Assembly (NCBI GenBank): GCA_016490735.1
Contig: JAEMWC010001378.1
Location: forward strand, 1-64,000
DNA length: 64,000 bases
DNA from: Pachyseris speciosa
Lineage: Eukaryota; Cnidaria; Anthozoa; Scleractinia; Pachyseridae
Direction of reading: 5' to 3'
A program made the position numbers and the translations under genes. Each line of letters begins with the position of its first letter. Positions within the stretch are counted from its first letter, which is position 1. Under the pieces are notes generated by a model, which had not been told where the DNA came from, did no database searches, and was given only the letters and a program-made list of their open reading frames with translations. Of the stretch, positions 41,218 through 54,430 are shown piece after piece.

Positions 41218-41869
41218 ACCAAGTCATTGCATATGTGGGGATAAATTCATCGTTAGTCATGCCCTCTCTTGTAAAAAGGGGGGATTTGTAGCGCAGAGAC
41301 ATGACGGTGTACGGAACTTGTTAACGACATTCATCGACAAGATCTGCAATAATGTCGAAATCGAACCACGCCTTCAACCCCTGGACAACGAGCGATTTCA
41401 TTTGAGGAGCGCTGTTACAAGTTCTGACGCAAGGTTGGACATCAAAGCGGGAGGCTTCTGGGCAAGAGGAGTTTCGGCATTTTTTGATGTTAGAGTTACG
41501 CACGTCAACTCCAGGTGTTACCAGAGCAAGCCAACATCAGAAGTATTCAAAGAGCAAGAAGAAGAGAAGAAGTGCAAGTACCAGCAGCGGGTGTTAGATG
41601 TAGAAATGGGCTCGTTTACGCCTTTAGTGTTTGGAACCAATGGTGGAATGGGAAACGAGTGTCAGCGGTTCTTAAAGCATCTCACAGACAAGATAGCTCA
41701 GAAAGACACCGAGCCTTATCATGTTGCAATCACTTGGCTGAGGACACAGATCTCGTTTGAACTCTTAAGATCGGTACATGTATGCGTCAGAGGTTCGCGA
41801 ACGCCGTTTCGTAGCAAGACAGAGCAATCATTGGACTGTAAAATAAATGTTGCTAGTGCGGATATCTGA
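41218..41869 (+). CDS. RT-RLE element: zinc finger and restriction-like endonuclease
   Basis: Continues the RT frame: PSHCICGDKFIVSHALSCKK is a C-x-C...H...C finger, followed by FVAQRHDGVRNLLTTFIDKI. The nuclease part has SSDARLDIKAGG, SAFFDVRVTHVNS and a KKCKYQQRVLDVEMGSFTPL segment, consistent with the D...D...K pattern of the PD-(D/E)XK fold in RLE-type retrotransposons. It would nick the insertion site. Assignment of individual catalytic residues is by pattern only. Ends at TGA 41867-41869. Confidence 0.7.
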
Positions 41870-42168
41870 AATACGTGCCTACATGCTTTTATACTTAGGG
41901 CTTTTTATGGACAATGGTTTAGCCGTCATTAGTATAAATCGATTGTATGATCTTAATATCTCTGCATAATGGAATTTTTAATTTTATAGAATTTTGAACT
42001 TTTATTTTTAATTATATCTATTTCCTCTACTTTTATGTAAGTTTTAAGTTACTTTCTAATTTTTTTATAGTGTTTTGAAGAATTAATTAGATTTTTAGTA
42101 ACAGCAGGTTGACTGTAAATAGGATTTTAATTGAGGTTTTGTAATAAAGATTCCTCCCCTTTATAAAG

Positions 42169-42171
<3 letters not shown>

Positions 42172-42221
<50 letters not shown>
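42172..42221 (+). repeat. ATT microsatellite, 3' tail of the RT-RLE element
   Basis: About 16 ATT/TTA units directly after AATAAAGATTCCTCCCC and CTTTATAAAGTC. Confidence 0.85.
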
Positions 42222-42222
<1 letters not shown>

Positions 42223-42245
42223 GGTTCTTTTAACCCTCTTATTAA

Positions 42246-42695
42246 TTATTAATTCCAGTTTCTAGATTCCGTATTCCGGATTCCAGATTCCGGATTCTGG
42301 ATTCTGTATTCCGGATTCCGGATTCCGGACTCCAGATTCCGGATTCCGGATTCTATGTTTTAGGTAAACCCCGCGAAACGCACCGATGGCAAGGCGTTTC
42401 ACATCGTGGCCAGTGCCCAGTTTTTCTCAACATTAATCTAAGAACGCCTGGGAGTTTTGGGATGTTGTTTGCTCGTCGCAGTGACAAAAGTCTCAAGATA
42501 AACTTCGACATTTGTGTTGATGAAAACAGGTCTAATAGCCAAGGTAAGAATCAAATCTGTTTTGTCGACATGTAGTTGGTAATATTTCTGGCGGATTTCG
42601 CGGCATTTTGCGTTTTTTGGGGGGAATTTCGCGGGATTTTGTGGATTTACCTGAATTTTGCGGTTCCGCGACCGCGCGAAATATCAGAAGCCCTG
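42246..42695 (-). repeat. Right inverted arm of the 7.1-kb region, with ATTCCGG microsatellite
   Basis: TTCCGGATTCCGGATTCC repeats at 42258-42355, ATAGAATCC mirror sequence, then TTCGCGG-rich DNA ending TATCAGAAGCCCTG at 42695, the exact complement of the left end. Confidence 0.7.
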
Positions 42696-44693
42696 TCTTG
42701 AGTATAAAGTGTTTTAGAGTTATGCTGTAACAACTTTCAAAAAGCAGAATAAGGCATATTGTTACTTTTACTTTCGGTGTGTGATTGGTTTCTGCGATTG
42801 CCTAACTGTACTGTTGTAATTCTGGATAATCAAACAATGGCCCTTTTTAAACTAGAGACGCATTATCCGTCCAGACGAATTATGCGTCTGTCATTTTATC
42901 CGAGTAGTGTAAAGACGGGACGAACTACATGAGCCGCATAATCCGCTTGGGACGAACTTGGACAAACATTTGTAATGTGTCTGTTTAATTCGACTAGTAT
43001 AAAGACGGGCACAAGAGGGCATTACTAAACCACGAAACAGCGAAACGAAACACCGAAACAGCTATTTTTTCCTGCTTTTTTCTCAAACACCGAAACAGCT
43101 ATTTTTTACCACTTTGATGGTGAATAAAATAGACAGGCCACACACGACTCCCATTGGTCCTTTGGTGTTATCAATGACCTTCAAAGTTTGGCTCTTGCGA
43201 GTATATCTTACTCTAACATTCGAGGATCTCTTTTTCTCCCAGCCAGCAGTGTGAACTCCATTAGCCCAGACTACATGGTGCGTTTTCATTAACCCTTTCT
43301 GTTAAACATTAGCCTGCATAGCAGACTTTTTGGTGTACCAACAGTCGTTTAAAGACCGCCATTTTGGAAGCCATCCAAGGAGAGAACTGGGGACGGTCAG
43401 TGTAAGACATGGATTGCGGACTGTAGACCCGGACTGCGGACCCGGACTGCGGACTGGGTATAAAACGAGGACTGAGTACAAAACATTGTACAAAAATCAC
43501 GGAGCAACGAAATGTATTACATGTACTGCACTCAAATTCTTGAACTGTAGGAAAGGTGCTTACAATTGCTGTAAATATTACCAGAGTACACAGAAAACCT
43601 ACCTATTTTGACCTCGAGCTCTTCATGATAGGAAAAATGGCAATGCTTGTCGGTTATAATGTCATGTGCGGTAATTGTGTTGTACCATTTTGGCACGGAA
43701 AACCGCTTGTTTAAAATACTTTTTTTTAAAACGCTCAGAATTGTCTGATCGAGAATCCACTTTATTTGATTTATGTTCGCAAATACGGATTTGGACTTTC
43801 TCCCAAAAAAGAAACGCACCGGTATTTCCTGTTTTATCTTCTCTGCACCAGTGGCCAGTTGCAGTCCAACTAGCACACATTTCCATTTATATATCTAGAT
43901 TTGTGACCAGTAATTTTGTGATGCACGCCAGTGCAAGATCCGGTTGCCTTTTATATGCCTTTCTGGTTAGTAACAGGCCCGGGGTAACAGGACGAAAAGA
44001 ACAATTCACTGCTCTTTGACACCGTTGTAGGAAGTGCCAGAAATCTTGTCTACCAGCACATATGTATGTAAGTTTATGTATGTTTATTACAACATTTCAA
44101 CATTTTGCCGATTTTTACCGGTCGCTTAGTCCAGGGAGCAATTTATATAATGCGACTCTTGTCCTGTCTTGTCTTGTCCTGGTGGGTGATTACTCGTCAT
44201 CATCACAGTTAAGTTATCAGTTAAAGAAACAAAATGGACTTCATTACAGGTCAAAACACATTATACTTTAATTTAGATTTTGATTCCGCGTCCGTTAAGT
44301 TACCGGGACTTTCGAGAAACAGATCCCTGCTGCGAACGTCAGTGGATGTTTTTTTTTTTGGCTCAAGATGATAAGAGGAATGCCAGTAGTATGATGATGG
44401 GCTCCTGGGAATGATTACTTTTAATTAGCAAATACGATTGTTGAAATTAAATGGATATGTACTGTTGTTGAAAAGATCCATTCGTTCCGAGTATTTCGCA
44501 ATCAGTGCATCAATGTTCTGAATTTTCCTGAGTGCCTCAATTGTCGACACAAAAAAGGACATGATAAACCAACATAATGCAATTGAAGGTCATTAAAGGA
44601 GCTTGGTTTGTTGTTTATCGTGTTCATAATACTTAAATATCGCGGGAAATAGTATGCAAGGCAAATGGTTACCTAACAAAATATATTTCGAAG
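42696..44693 (+). other. Intergenic DNA, no gene recognised; small tandem repeats
   Basis: Contains two copies of AACACCGAAACAGCTATTTTT (about 43049 and 43085), paired AGTGTAAAGACGGG/AGTATAAAGACGGG motifs (42905-43010), and a GGACTGCGGACC minisatellite at 43411-43458. ORFs up to 114 codons have no domain. Confidence 0.5.
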
Positions 44694-44775
44694 AGTGTAA
44701 ACGTTTCACGTTATCTGTAATCCAGTATATTTGCAGTGTAAACGTTTCACGTTATCTGTAATCCAGTATACTTGC
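44694..44775 (+). repeat. 41-bp two-copy tandem duplication near the satellite edge
   Basis: AGTGTAAACGTTTCACGTTA starts at 44694 and 44735; the copies differ at one or two positions. A third diverged relative lies near 44908-44935. Confidence 0.9.
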
Positions 44776-47700
44776 TTTATCGAACAAGTTAATTTTCGAA
44801 GGCAGAACACTTATATAAATAGTTTGCGAGCCTTGTTTCGTCGATCGGTATTGGTATTTTGCGAAACAATGTATCTAGCGAATACAGTTTTCAAAGGGAG
44901 GGCAAATTTCTCGTGTCATCTGTAAGCCAGTATTAATTGCTTGATTTTTGTTTCGTCGATTACCAATCGAGCGCAATTGTTTCGTTTCGCGGAATACCGT
45001 AAGCCCCATACGGCAAACGGCACTGCACGGCAACGGCTAGTACGACCGTATCGTTGTAATTTTCGTTTTCAACATTGCCTTAGTACGGCTAGTACGACCG
45101 TATCTTAGTATTTTTTTTATTCTCAACACTCCCTTAGTACGCCAAGTACGGCTAGTATGACGGTGTCGTTGTATTTTTCGTTTTCAACATTCCCTTAGTA
45201 CGCCTAGTACGGCTAGTACGGCAGTGTCGTTGTATTTTTCGTTTCCAACATTCCCTTAGTACGCCAAGTACGGTTAGTACGACAGTGTCGTTGTATTTTT
45301 CTTTTTCAACATTCCCTTAGTACGCCAAGAACGGTTAGTACGACAGTGTCGGTGTATTTTTATTCTAAACACTCCCTTAGTACGTCAAGTACGGTTAGTA
45401 CGACAGTGTCGTTGTATTTTTCTTTTTCAACATTCCCTTAGTACGCCAAGTACGGTTAGTACGACAGTGTCGGTGTATTTTTTATTCTAAACACTCTCTT
45501 AGTACGCCAACTACGGTTAGTACGACAGTGTCGTTGTATTTTTCTTTTTCAACATTCCCTTAGTACGTCAAGTACGGTTAGTACGACAGTGTCGTTGTAT
45601 TTTTCGTTTCCAACACTCCCTTAGTACGCCAAGTACGGCTAGTACGAGTGTCGGTGTATTTTTCTTTTTCAACATTCTCTTAGTACGCCAAGTACGGCTA
45701 GTACGACAGTGTCGGTGTATTTTTATTCTAAACACTCCCTTAGTACGTCACAACATTCCCTTAGTACGCCAAGTACGGCTAGTACTACAGTGTCGGTGTA
45801 TTTTTATTCTAAACACTCCCTTAGTACGTCAAGTACGGTTAGTACGACAGTGTCGTTGTATTTTTCGTTTTCAACATTCCCTTAGTACGCCAAGTACGGC
45901 TAGTACGGCAGTGTCGTTCTATTTTTCGTTTTCAACATTCCCTTAGTACGCCAAGTACGGTTAGTACGACAGTGTCGTTGTATTTTTCTTTTTCAACATT
46001 CCCTTAGTACGTCAAGTACGGTTAGTACGACAGTGTCGGTGTATTTTTATTCTAAACAATCCCTTAGTACGTCAAGTACGGTTAGTACGACAGTGTCGGT
46101 GTATTTTTCTTTTTCAACATTCCCTTAGTACGTCAAGTACGGCTAGTACGGCAGTGTCGTTCTATTTTTCTTTTTCAACATTCCCTTAGTACGCCAAGTA
46201 CGGTTAGTACGACAGTGTCGTTGTATTTTTCTTTTTCAACATTCCCTTAGTACGTCAAGTACGGTTAGTACGACAGTGTCGGTGTATTTTTATTCTAAAC
46301 ACTCCCTTAGTACGTCAAGTACGGTTAGTACGACAGTGTCGTTGTATTTTTCTTTTTCAACATTCCCTTAGTACGCCAAGTACGGTTAGTACGACAGTGT
46401 CGGTGTATTTTTATTCTAAACACTCTCTTAGTACGCCAAGTACGGCTAGTACTACAGTGTCGGTGTATTTTTATTCTAAACACTCCCTTAGTACGTCAAG
46501 TACGGTTAGTACGACAGTGTCGTTGTATTTTTCGTTTTCAACATTCCCTTAGTACGCCAAGTACGGCTAGTACGGCAGTGTCGTTCTATTTTTCGTTTTC
46601 AACATTCCCTTAGTACGCCAAGTACGGTTAGTACGACAGTGTCGTTGTATTTTTCTTTTTCAACATTCCCTTAGTACGTCAAGTACGGTTAGTACGACAG
46701 TGTCGGTGTATTTTTATTCTAAACAATCCCTTAGTACGTCAAGTACGGTTAGTACGACAGTGTCGGTGTATTTTTCTTTTTCAACATTCCCTTAGTACGC
46801 CAAGTACGGTTAGTACGACAGTGTCGTTGTATTTTTCTTTTTCAACATTCCCTTAGTACGCCAAGTACGGTTAGTACGACAGTGTCGGTGTATTTTTTAT
46901 TCTAAACACTCTCTTAGTACGCCAAGTACGGTTAGTACCACAGTGTCGTTGTATTTTACTTTTTCAACATTCCCTTAGTACGTCAAGTACGGTTAGTACG
47001 ACAGTGTCGTTGTATTTTTCGTTTCCAACACTCCCTTAGTACGCCAAGTACGGCTAGTACGAGTGTCGGTGTATTTTTCGTTTTCAACATTCCCTTAGTA
47101 CGCCAAGTACGGCTAGTAAGACAGCGTCGTTGTATTTTTCGTTTCCAACATTCCCTTAGTACGCCAAGTACGGCTAGTACGACAGTGTCGTTGTATTTTT
47201 CTTTTTCACATTCCCTTAGTACGCCAAGTACGGCTAGTACGGCAGTGTCGTTGTATTTTTCTTTTTCAACATTCCCTTAGTACGCCAAGTACGGCTAGTA
47301 CGGCAGTGTCGTTCTATTTTTCTTTTTCAACATTCCCTTAGTACGCCAAGTACGGTTAGTACGACAGTGTCGTTGTATTTTTCTTTTTCAACATTCCCTT
47401 AGTACGCCAAGTACGGCTAGTACGGCAGTGTCGTTCTATTTTTCTTTTTCAACATTCCCTTAGTACGCCAAGTACGGCTAGTACGACAGTGTCGTTGTAT
47501 TTTTCTTTTTCAACATTCCCTTAGTACGTCAAGTACGGTTAGTACGACAGTGTCGTTGTATTTTTCTTTTTCAACATTCCCTTAGTACGCCAAGTACGGT
47601 TAGTACGACAGTGTCGGTGTATTTTTATTCTAAACACTCTCTTAGTACGCCAAGTACGGTTAGTACGACAGTGTCGTTGTATTTTTCGTTTTCAACATTC

Positions 47701-47939
47701 CCTTAGTACGTCAAGTACGGTTAGTACGACAGTGTCGTTGTATTTTTCGTTTCCAACACTCCCTTAGTACGCCAAGTACGGCTAGTACGAGTGTCGGTGT
47801 ATTTTTCTTTTTCAACATTCCCTTAGTACGCCAAGTACGGTTAGTACGGCAGTGTCGTTGTATTTTTCTTTTTCAACATTCCCTTAGTACGCCAAGTACG
47901 GCTAGTACGGCAGTGTCGTTCTATTTTTCTTTTTCAACA

Positions 47940-50900
47940 TTCCCTTAGTACGCCAAGTACGGTTAGTACGACAGTGTCGTTGTATTTTTCTTTTTCAACA
48001 TTCCCTTAGTACGTCAAGTACGGTTAGTACGACAGTGTCGGTGTATTTTTATTCTAAACACTCCCTTAGTACGTCAAGTACGGTTAGTACGACAGTGTCG
48101 TTGTATTTTTCTTTTTCAACATTCCCTTAGTACGCCAAGTACGGTTAGTACGACAGTGTCGGTGTATTTTTTATTCTAAACACTCTCTTAGTACGCCAAG
48201 TACGGTTAGTACGACAGTGTCGTTGTATTTTTCTTTTTCAACATTCCCTTAGTACGTCAAGTACGGTTAGTACGACAGTGTCGTTGTATTTTTCGTTTCC
48301 AACACTCCCTTAGTACGCCAAGTACGGCTAGTACGAGTGTCGGTGTATTTTTCTTTTTCAACATTCCCTTAGTACGCCAAGTACGGCTAGTACGGCAGTG
48401 TCGTTGTATTTTTCTTTTTCAACATTCCCTTAGTACGCCAAGTACGGCTAGTACGGCAGTGTCGTGCTATTTTTCTTTTTCAACATTCCCTTAGTACGCC
48501 AAGTACGGTTAGTACGACAGTGTCGTTGTATTTTTCTTTTTCAACATTCCCTTAGTACGTCAAGTACGGTTAGTACGACAGTGTCGGTGTATTTTTATTC
48601 TAAACACTCCCTTAGTACGTCAAGTACGGTTAGTACGACAGTGTCGTTGTATTTTTCTTTTTCAACATTCCCTTAGTACGCCAAGTACGGCTAGTACGGC
48701 AGTGTCGTGCTATTTTTCTTTTTCAACATTCCCTTAGTACGCCAAGTACGGTTAGTACGACAGTGTCGTTGTATTTTTCTTTTTCAACATTCCCTTAGTA
48801 CGTCAAGTACGGTTAGTACGACAGTGTCGGTGTATTTTTATTCTAAACACTCCCTTAGTACGTCAAGTACGGTTAGTACGACAGTGTCGTTGTATTTTTC
48901 TTTTTCAACATTCCCTTAGTACGCCAAGTACGGTTAGTACGACAGTGTCGGTGTATTTTTTATTCTAAACACTCTCTTAGTACGCCAAGTACGGTTAGTA
49001 CGACAGTGTCGTTGTATTTTTCTATTTCAACATTCCCTTAGTACGTCAAGTACGGTTAGTACGACAGTGTCGTTGTATTTTTCGTTTCCAACACTCCCTT
49101 AGTACGCCAAGTACGGCTAGTACGAGTGTCGGTGTATTTTTCTTTTTCAACATTCCCTTAGTACGCCAAGTACGGCTAGTACGAGTGTCGGTGTATTTTT
49201 CTTTTTCAACATTCCCTTAGTACGCCAAGTACGGCTAGTACGACAGTGTCGGTGTATTTTTATTCTAAACACTCCCTTAGAACGTCACAACATTCCCTTA
49301 GTACGTCAAGTACGGTTAGTACGACAGTGTCGTTGTATTTTTCGTTTTCAACATTCCCTTAGTACGCCAAGTACGGTTAGTACGACAGTGTCGGTGTATT
49401 TTTATTCTAAACACTCCCTTAGTACGTCAAGTACGGTTAGTACGACAGTGTCGGTGTATTTTTATTCTAAACACTCCCTTAGTACGTCAAGTACGGTTAG
49501 TACGACAGTGTCGTTGTATTTTTCTTTTTCAACATTCCCTTAGTACACCAAGTACGGTTAGTACGACAGTGTCGGTGTATTTTTTATTCTAAACACTCTC
49601 TTAGTACGCCAAGTACGGTTAGTACGATGGTGTCGTTGTATTTTTCTTTTTCAACATTCCCTTAGTACGTCAAGTACGGTTAGTACGACAGTGTCGTTGT
49701 ATTTTTCGTTTCCAACACTCCCTTAGTACGCCAAGTACGGCTAGTACGAGTGTCGGTGTATTTTTCTTTTTCAACATTCCCTTAGTACGCCAAGTACGGC
49801 TAGTACGAGTGTCGGTGTATTTTTCTTTTTCAACATTCCCTTAGTACGCCAAGTACGGCTAGTACGACAGTGTCGGTGTATTTTTATTCTAAACACTCCC
49901 TTAGTACGTCACAACATTCCCTTAGTACGCCAAGTACGGCTAGTACGAGTGTCGGTGTATTTTTCTTTTTCAACATTCCCTTAGTACGCCAAGTACGGCT
50001 AGTACGAGTGTCGGTGTATTTTTCTTTTTCAACATTCCCTTAGTACGCCAAGTACGGCTAGTACGACAGTGTCGGTGTATTTTTATTCTAAACACTCCCT
50101 TAGTACGTCACAACATTCCCTTAGTACGCCAAGTACGGCTAGTACTACAGTGTCGGTGTATTTTTATTCTAAACACTCCTTAGTACGTCAAGTACGGTTA
50201 GTACGACAGTGTCGTTGTATTTTTCGTTTTCAACATTCCCTTAGTACGCCAAGTACGGCTAGTACGGCAGTGTCGTTCTATTTTTCGTTTTCAACATTCC
50301 ATTAGTACGCCAAGTACGGTTAGTACGACAGTGTCTTTGTATTTTTCTTTTTCAACATTCCCTTAGTACGTCAAGTACGGTTAGTACGACAGTGTCGGTG
50401 TATTTTTATTCTAAACAATCCCTTAGTACGTCAAGTACGGTTAGTACGACAGTGTCGTTGTATTTTTCTTTTTCAACATTCCCTTAGTACGCCAAGTACG
50501 GTTAGTACGACAGTGTCGTTGTATTTTTCTTTTTCAACATTCCCTTAGTACGCCAAGTACGGTTAGTACGACAGTGTCGGTGTATTTTTTATTCTAAACA
50601 CTCTCTTAGTACGCCAAGTACGGTTAGTACCACAGTGTCGTTGTATTTTTCTTTTTCAACATTCCCTTAGTACGTCAAGTACGGTTAGTACGACAGTGTC
50701 GTTGTATTTTTCGTTTCCAACACTCCCTTAGTACGCCAAGTACGGCTAGTACGAGTGTCGGTGTATTTTTCGTTTTCAACATTCCCTTAGTACGCCAAGT
50801 ACGGCTAGTAAGACAGTGTCGTTGTATTTTTCGTTTCCAACATTCCCTTAGTACGCCAAGTACGGCTAGTACGACAGTGTCGTTGTATTTTTCTTTTTCA

Positions 50901-53900
50901 ACATTCCCTTAGTACGCCAAGTACGGCTAGTACGGCAGTGTCGTTGTATTTTTCTTTTTCAACATTCCCTTAGTACGCCAAGTACGGCTAGTACGGCAGT
51001 GGCGTTCTATTTTTCTTTTCAACATTCCCTTAGTACGCCAAGTACGGTTAGTACGACAGTGTCGTTGTATTTTTCTTTTTCAACATTCCCTTAGTACGTC
51101 AAGTACGGTTAGTACGACAGTGTCGGTGTATTTTTATTCTAAACACTCCCTTAGTACGTCAAGTACGGTTAGTACGACAGTGTCGTTGTATTTTTCGTTT
51201 CCAACACTCCCTTAGTACGCCAAGTACGGCTAGTACGAGTGTCGGTGTATTTTTCTTTTTCAACATTCCCTTAGTACGCCAAGTACGGCTAGTACGACAG
51301 TGTCGGTCTATTTTTATTCTAAACACTCCCTTAGTACGTCACAACATTCCCTTAGTACGCCAAGTACGGCTAGTACTACAGTGTCGGTGTATTTTTATTC
51401 TAAACACTCCCTTAGTACGTCAAGTACGGTTAGTACGACAGTGTCGTTGTATTTTTCTTTTTCAACATTCCCTTAGTACGCCAAGTACGGTTAGTACGAC
51501 AGTGTCGGTGTATTTTTTATTCTAAACACTCTCTTAGTACGCCAAGTACGGTTAGTACGATGGTGTCGTTGTATTTTTCTTTTTCAACATTCCCTTAGTA
51601 CGTCAAGTACGGTTAGTACGACAGTGTCGTTGTATTTTTCGTTTCCAACACTCCCTTAGTACGCCAAGTACGGCTAGTACGAGTGTCGGTGTATTTTTCT
51701 TTTTCAACATTCCCTTAGTACGCCAAGTACGGCTAGTACGGCAGTGTCGGTGTATTTTTATTCTAAACACTCCCTTAGTACGTCACAACATTCCCTTAGT
51801 ACGCCAAGTACGGCTAGTACTACAGTGTCGGTGTATTTTTATTCTAAACACTCCCTTAGTACGTCAAGTACGGTTAGTACGACAGTGTCGTTGTATTTTT
51901 CGTTTTCAACATTCCCTTAGTACGCCAAGTACGGCTAGTACGGCAGTGTCCTTCTATTTTTCGTTTTCAACATTCCCTTAGTACGCCAAGTACGGTTAGT
52001 ACGACAGTGTCGTTGTATTTTTCTTTTTCAACATTCCCTTAGTACGTCAAGTACGGTTAGTACGACAGTGTCGGTGTATTTTTATTCTAAACACTCCCTT
52101 AGTACGTCAAGTACGGTTAGTACGACAGTGTCGGTGTATTTTTCTTTTTCAACATTCCCTTAGTACGCCAAGTACGGTTAGTACGACAGTGTCGTTGTAT
52201 TTTTCTTTTTCAACATTCCCTTAGTACGCCAAGTACGGTTAGTACGACAGTGTCGGTGTATTTTTTATTCTAAACACTCTCTTAGTACGCCAAGTACGGT
52301 TAGTACGACAGTGTCGTTGTATTTTTCTTTTTCAACATTCCCTTAGTACGTCAAGTACGGTTAGTACGACAGTGTCGTTGTATTTTTCGTTTCCAACACT
52401 CCTTTAGTACGCCAAGTACGGCTAGTACGAGTGTCGGTGTATTTTTCTTTTTCAACATTCCCTTAGTACGCCAAGTACGGCTAGTACGGCAGTGTCGGTG
52501 TATTTTTATTCTAAACACTCCTTAGTACGTCACAACATTCCTTAGTACGCCAAGTCCGGCTAGTACTACAGTGTCGGTGTATTTTTATTCTAAACACTCC
52601 CTTAGTACGTCAAGTACGGTTAGTACGACAGTGTCGTTGTATTTTTCGTTTTCAACATTCCCTTAGTACGCCAAGTACGGCTAGTACGGCAGTGTCCTTC
52701 TATTTTTCGTTTTCAACATTCCCTTAGTACGCCAAGTACGGTTAGTACGACAGTGTCGTTGTATTTTTCTTTTTCAACATTCCCTTAGTACGTCAAGTAC
52801 GGTTAGTACGACAGTGTCGGTGTATTTTTCTTTTTCAACATTCCCTTAGTACGCCAAGTACGGTTAGTACGACAGTGTCGGTGTATTTTTTATTCTAAAC
52901 ACTCTCTTAGTACGCCAAGTACGGTTAGTACCACAGTGTCGTTGTATTTTTCTTTTTCAACATTCCCTTAGTACGTCAAGTACGGTTAGTACGACAGTGT
53001 CGGTGTATTTTTCGTTTCCAACACTCCCTTAGTACGCCAAGTACGGCTAGTACGAGTGTCGTTGTATTTTTCGTTTCCAACATTCCCTTAGTACGCCAAG
53101 TACGGCTAGTACGACAGTGTCGTTGTATTTTTCTTTTTCAACATTCCCTTAGTACGCCAAGTACGGCTAGTACGGCAGTGTCGTTGTATTTTTTTTTTCA
53201 ACATTCCCTTAGTACGCCAAGTACGGTTAGTACGACAGTGTCGTTGTATTTTTCTTTTTCAACATTCCCTTAGTACGTCAAGTACGGTTAGTACGACAGT
53301 GTCGGTGTATTTTATTTCTAAACACTCCCTTAGTACGCCAAGTACGGTTAGTACGACAGTGTCGGTGTATTTTTCTTTTTCAACATTCCCTTAGTACGCC
53401 AAGTACGGTTAGTACGACAGTGTCGGTGTATTTTTTATTCTAAACACTCTCTTAGTACGCCAAGTACGGTTAGTACGACAGTGTCGTTGTATTTTTCTTT
53501 TTCAACATTTCCTTAGTACGTCAAGTACGGTTAGTACGACAGTGTCGTTGTATTTTTCGTTTCCAACACTCCCTTAGTACGCCAAGTACAGCTAGTACGA
53601 GTGTCGGTGTATTTTTCTTTTTCAACATTCCCTTAGTACGCCAAGTACGGCTAGTACGACAGTGTCGGTGTATTTTTATTCTAAACACTCCCTTAGTGCG
53701 TCCAACATTCCCTTAGTACGCCAAGTACGGCTAGTACTACAGTGTCGGTGTATTTTTATTCTAAACACTCCCTTAGTACGTCAAGTACGGTTAGTACGAC
53801 AGTGTCGTTGTATTTTTCGTTTTCAACATTCCCTTAGTACGCCAAGTACGGCTAGTACGGCAGTGTCGTTCTATTTTTCGTTTTCAACATTCCCTTAGTA

Positions 53901-54430
53901 CGCCAAGTACGGTTAGTACGACAGTGTCGTTGTATTTTTCTTTTTCAACATTCCCTTAGTACGTCAAGTACGGTTAGTACGACAGTGTCGGTGTATTTTT
54001 ATTCTAAACACTCCCTTAGTACGTCAAGTACGGTTAGTACGACAGTGTCGTTGTATTTTTCTTTTTCAACATTCCCTTAGTACGCCAAGTACGGTTAGTA
54101 CGACAGTGTCGGTGTATTTTTTATTCTAAACACTCTCTTAGTACGCCAAGTACGGTTAGTACGACAGTGTCGTTGTATTTTTCTTTTTCAACATTCCCTA
54201 GTACGTCAAGTACGGTTAGTACGACAGTGTCGTTGTATTTTTCGTTTCCAACACTCCCTTAGTACGCCAAGTACGGCTAGTACGAGTGTCGGTGTATTTT
54301 TCTTTTTCAACATTCCCTTAGTACGCCAAGTACGGCTAGTACGGCAGTGTCCTTCTATTTTTCGTTTTCAACATTCCCTTAGTACGTCAAGTACGGCTAG
54401 TACGACAGTGTCGGTGTATTTTTATTCTAA
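47940..54430. repeat. Higher-order block A, about 6.49 kb
   Basis: Rare variants recur in block B at a constant offset of 6491-6494 bp: TCTATTTCAACATT (49021, 55515), ATTCCATTAGTACG (50296, 56787), AGTACAGCTAGTACG (53586, 60078) and CCTTAGTGCGTC (53692, 60184). Boundaries are approximate. Confidence 0.85.
48424..48909. repeat. 243-bp four-unit block duplicated in tandem
   Basis: 48424-48666 and 48667-48909 are essentially identical, both carrying the rare GTCGTGCTATTTTTC variant (48461 and 48704). A similar doubled block occurs in block B near 54955 and 55195. Confidence 0.9.

Larger units (their letters stand above)
37690..42221 (+). mobile_element. RT-RLE retroelement (NeSL/Utopia/R2-like), about 4.5 kb
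   Basis: One long coding unit (37736-41869, with breaks) encodes a Myb-like N-terminus, reverse transcriptase, CxC...H...C finger and a restriction-like endonuclease. A short 3' UTR with AATAAA follows, and then an ATT microsatellite tail (42172-42221). RT followed by a Zn finger and a PD-(D/E)XK nuclease is the plan of RLE-type non-LTR retrotransposons. The 5' boundary is approximate. Confidence 0.7.
35551..42695. mobile_element. Composite 7.1-kb region bounded by inverted repeats
   Basis: The left end CAGGGCTTCTGATA (35551-35564) is exactly mirrored at 42682-42695. Inward on both sides lie matching GTCGCGG/TTTCGCG-rich DNA, then GGGGTTTACCTAA.ACATAGAATC and GGAATCC repeats. The arms are about 355 bp (left) and 450 bp (right). 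The interior holds a LINE tail (37128-37487) and an RT-RLE retroelement. Flanking direct repeats are only TCTTG (35545-35549 and 42696-42700), so insertion as one unit is likely but unproven. Confidence 0.55.

Noticed and set aside
43083..44271. Multiple ORFs of 60-114 codons on both strands
   Set aside because: They overlap in competing frames, match small tandem repeats in part, and show no domain.
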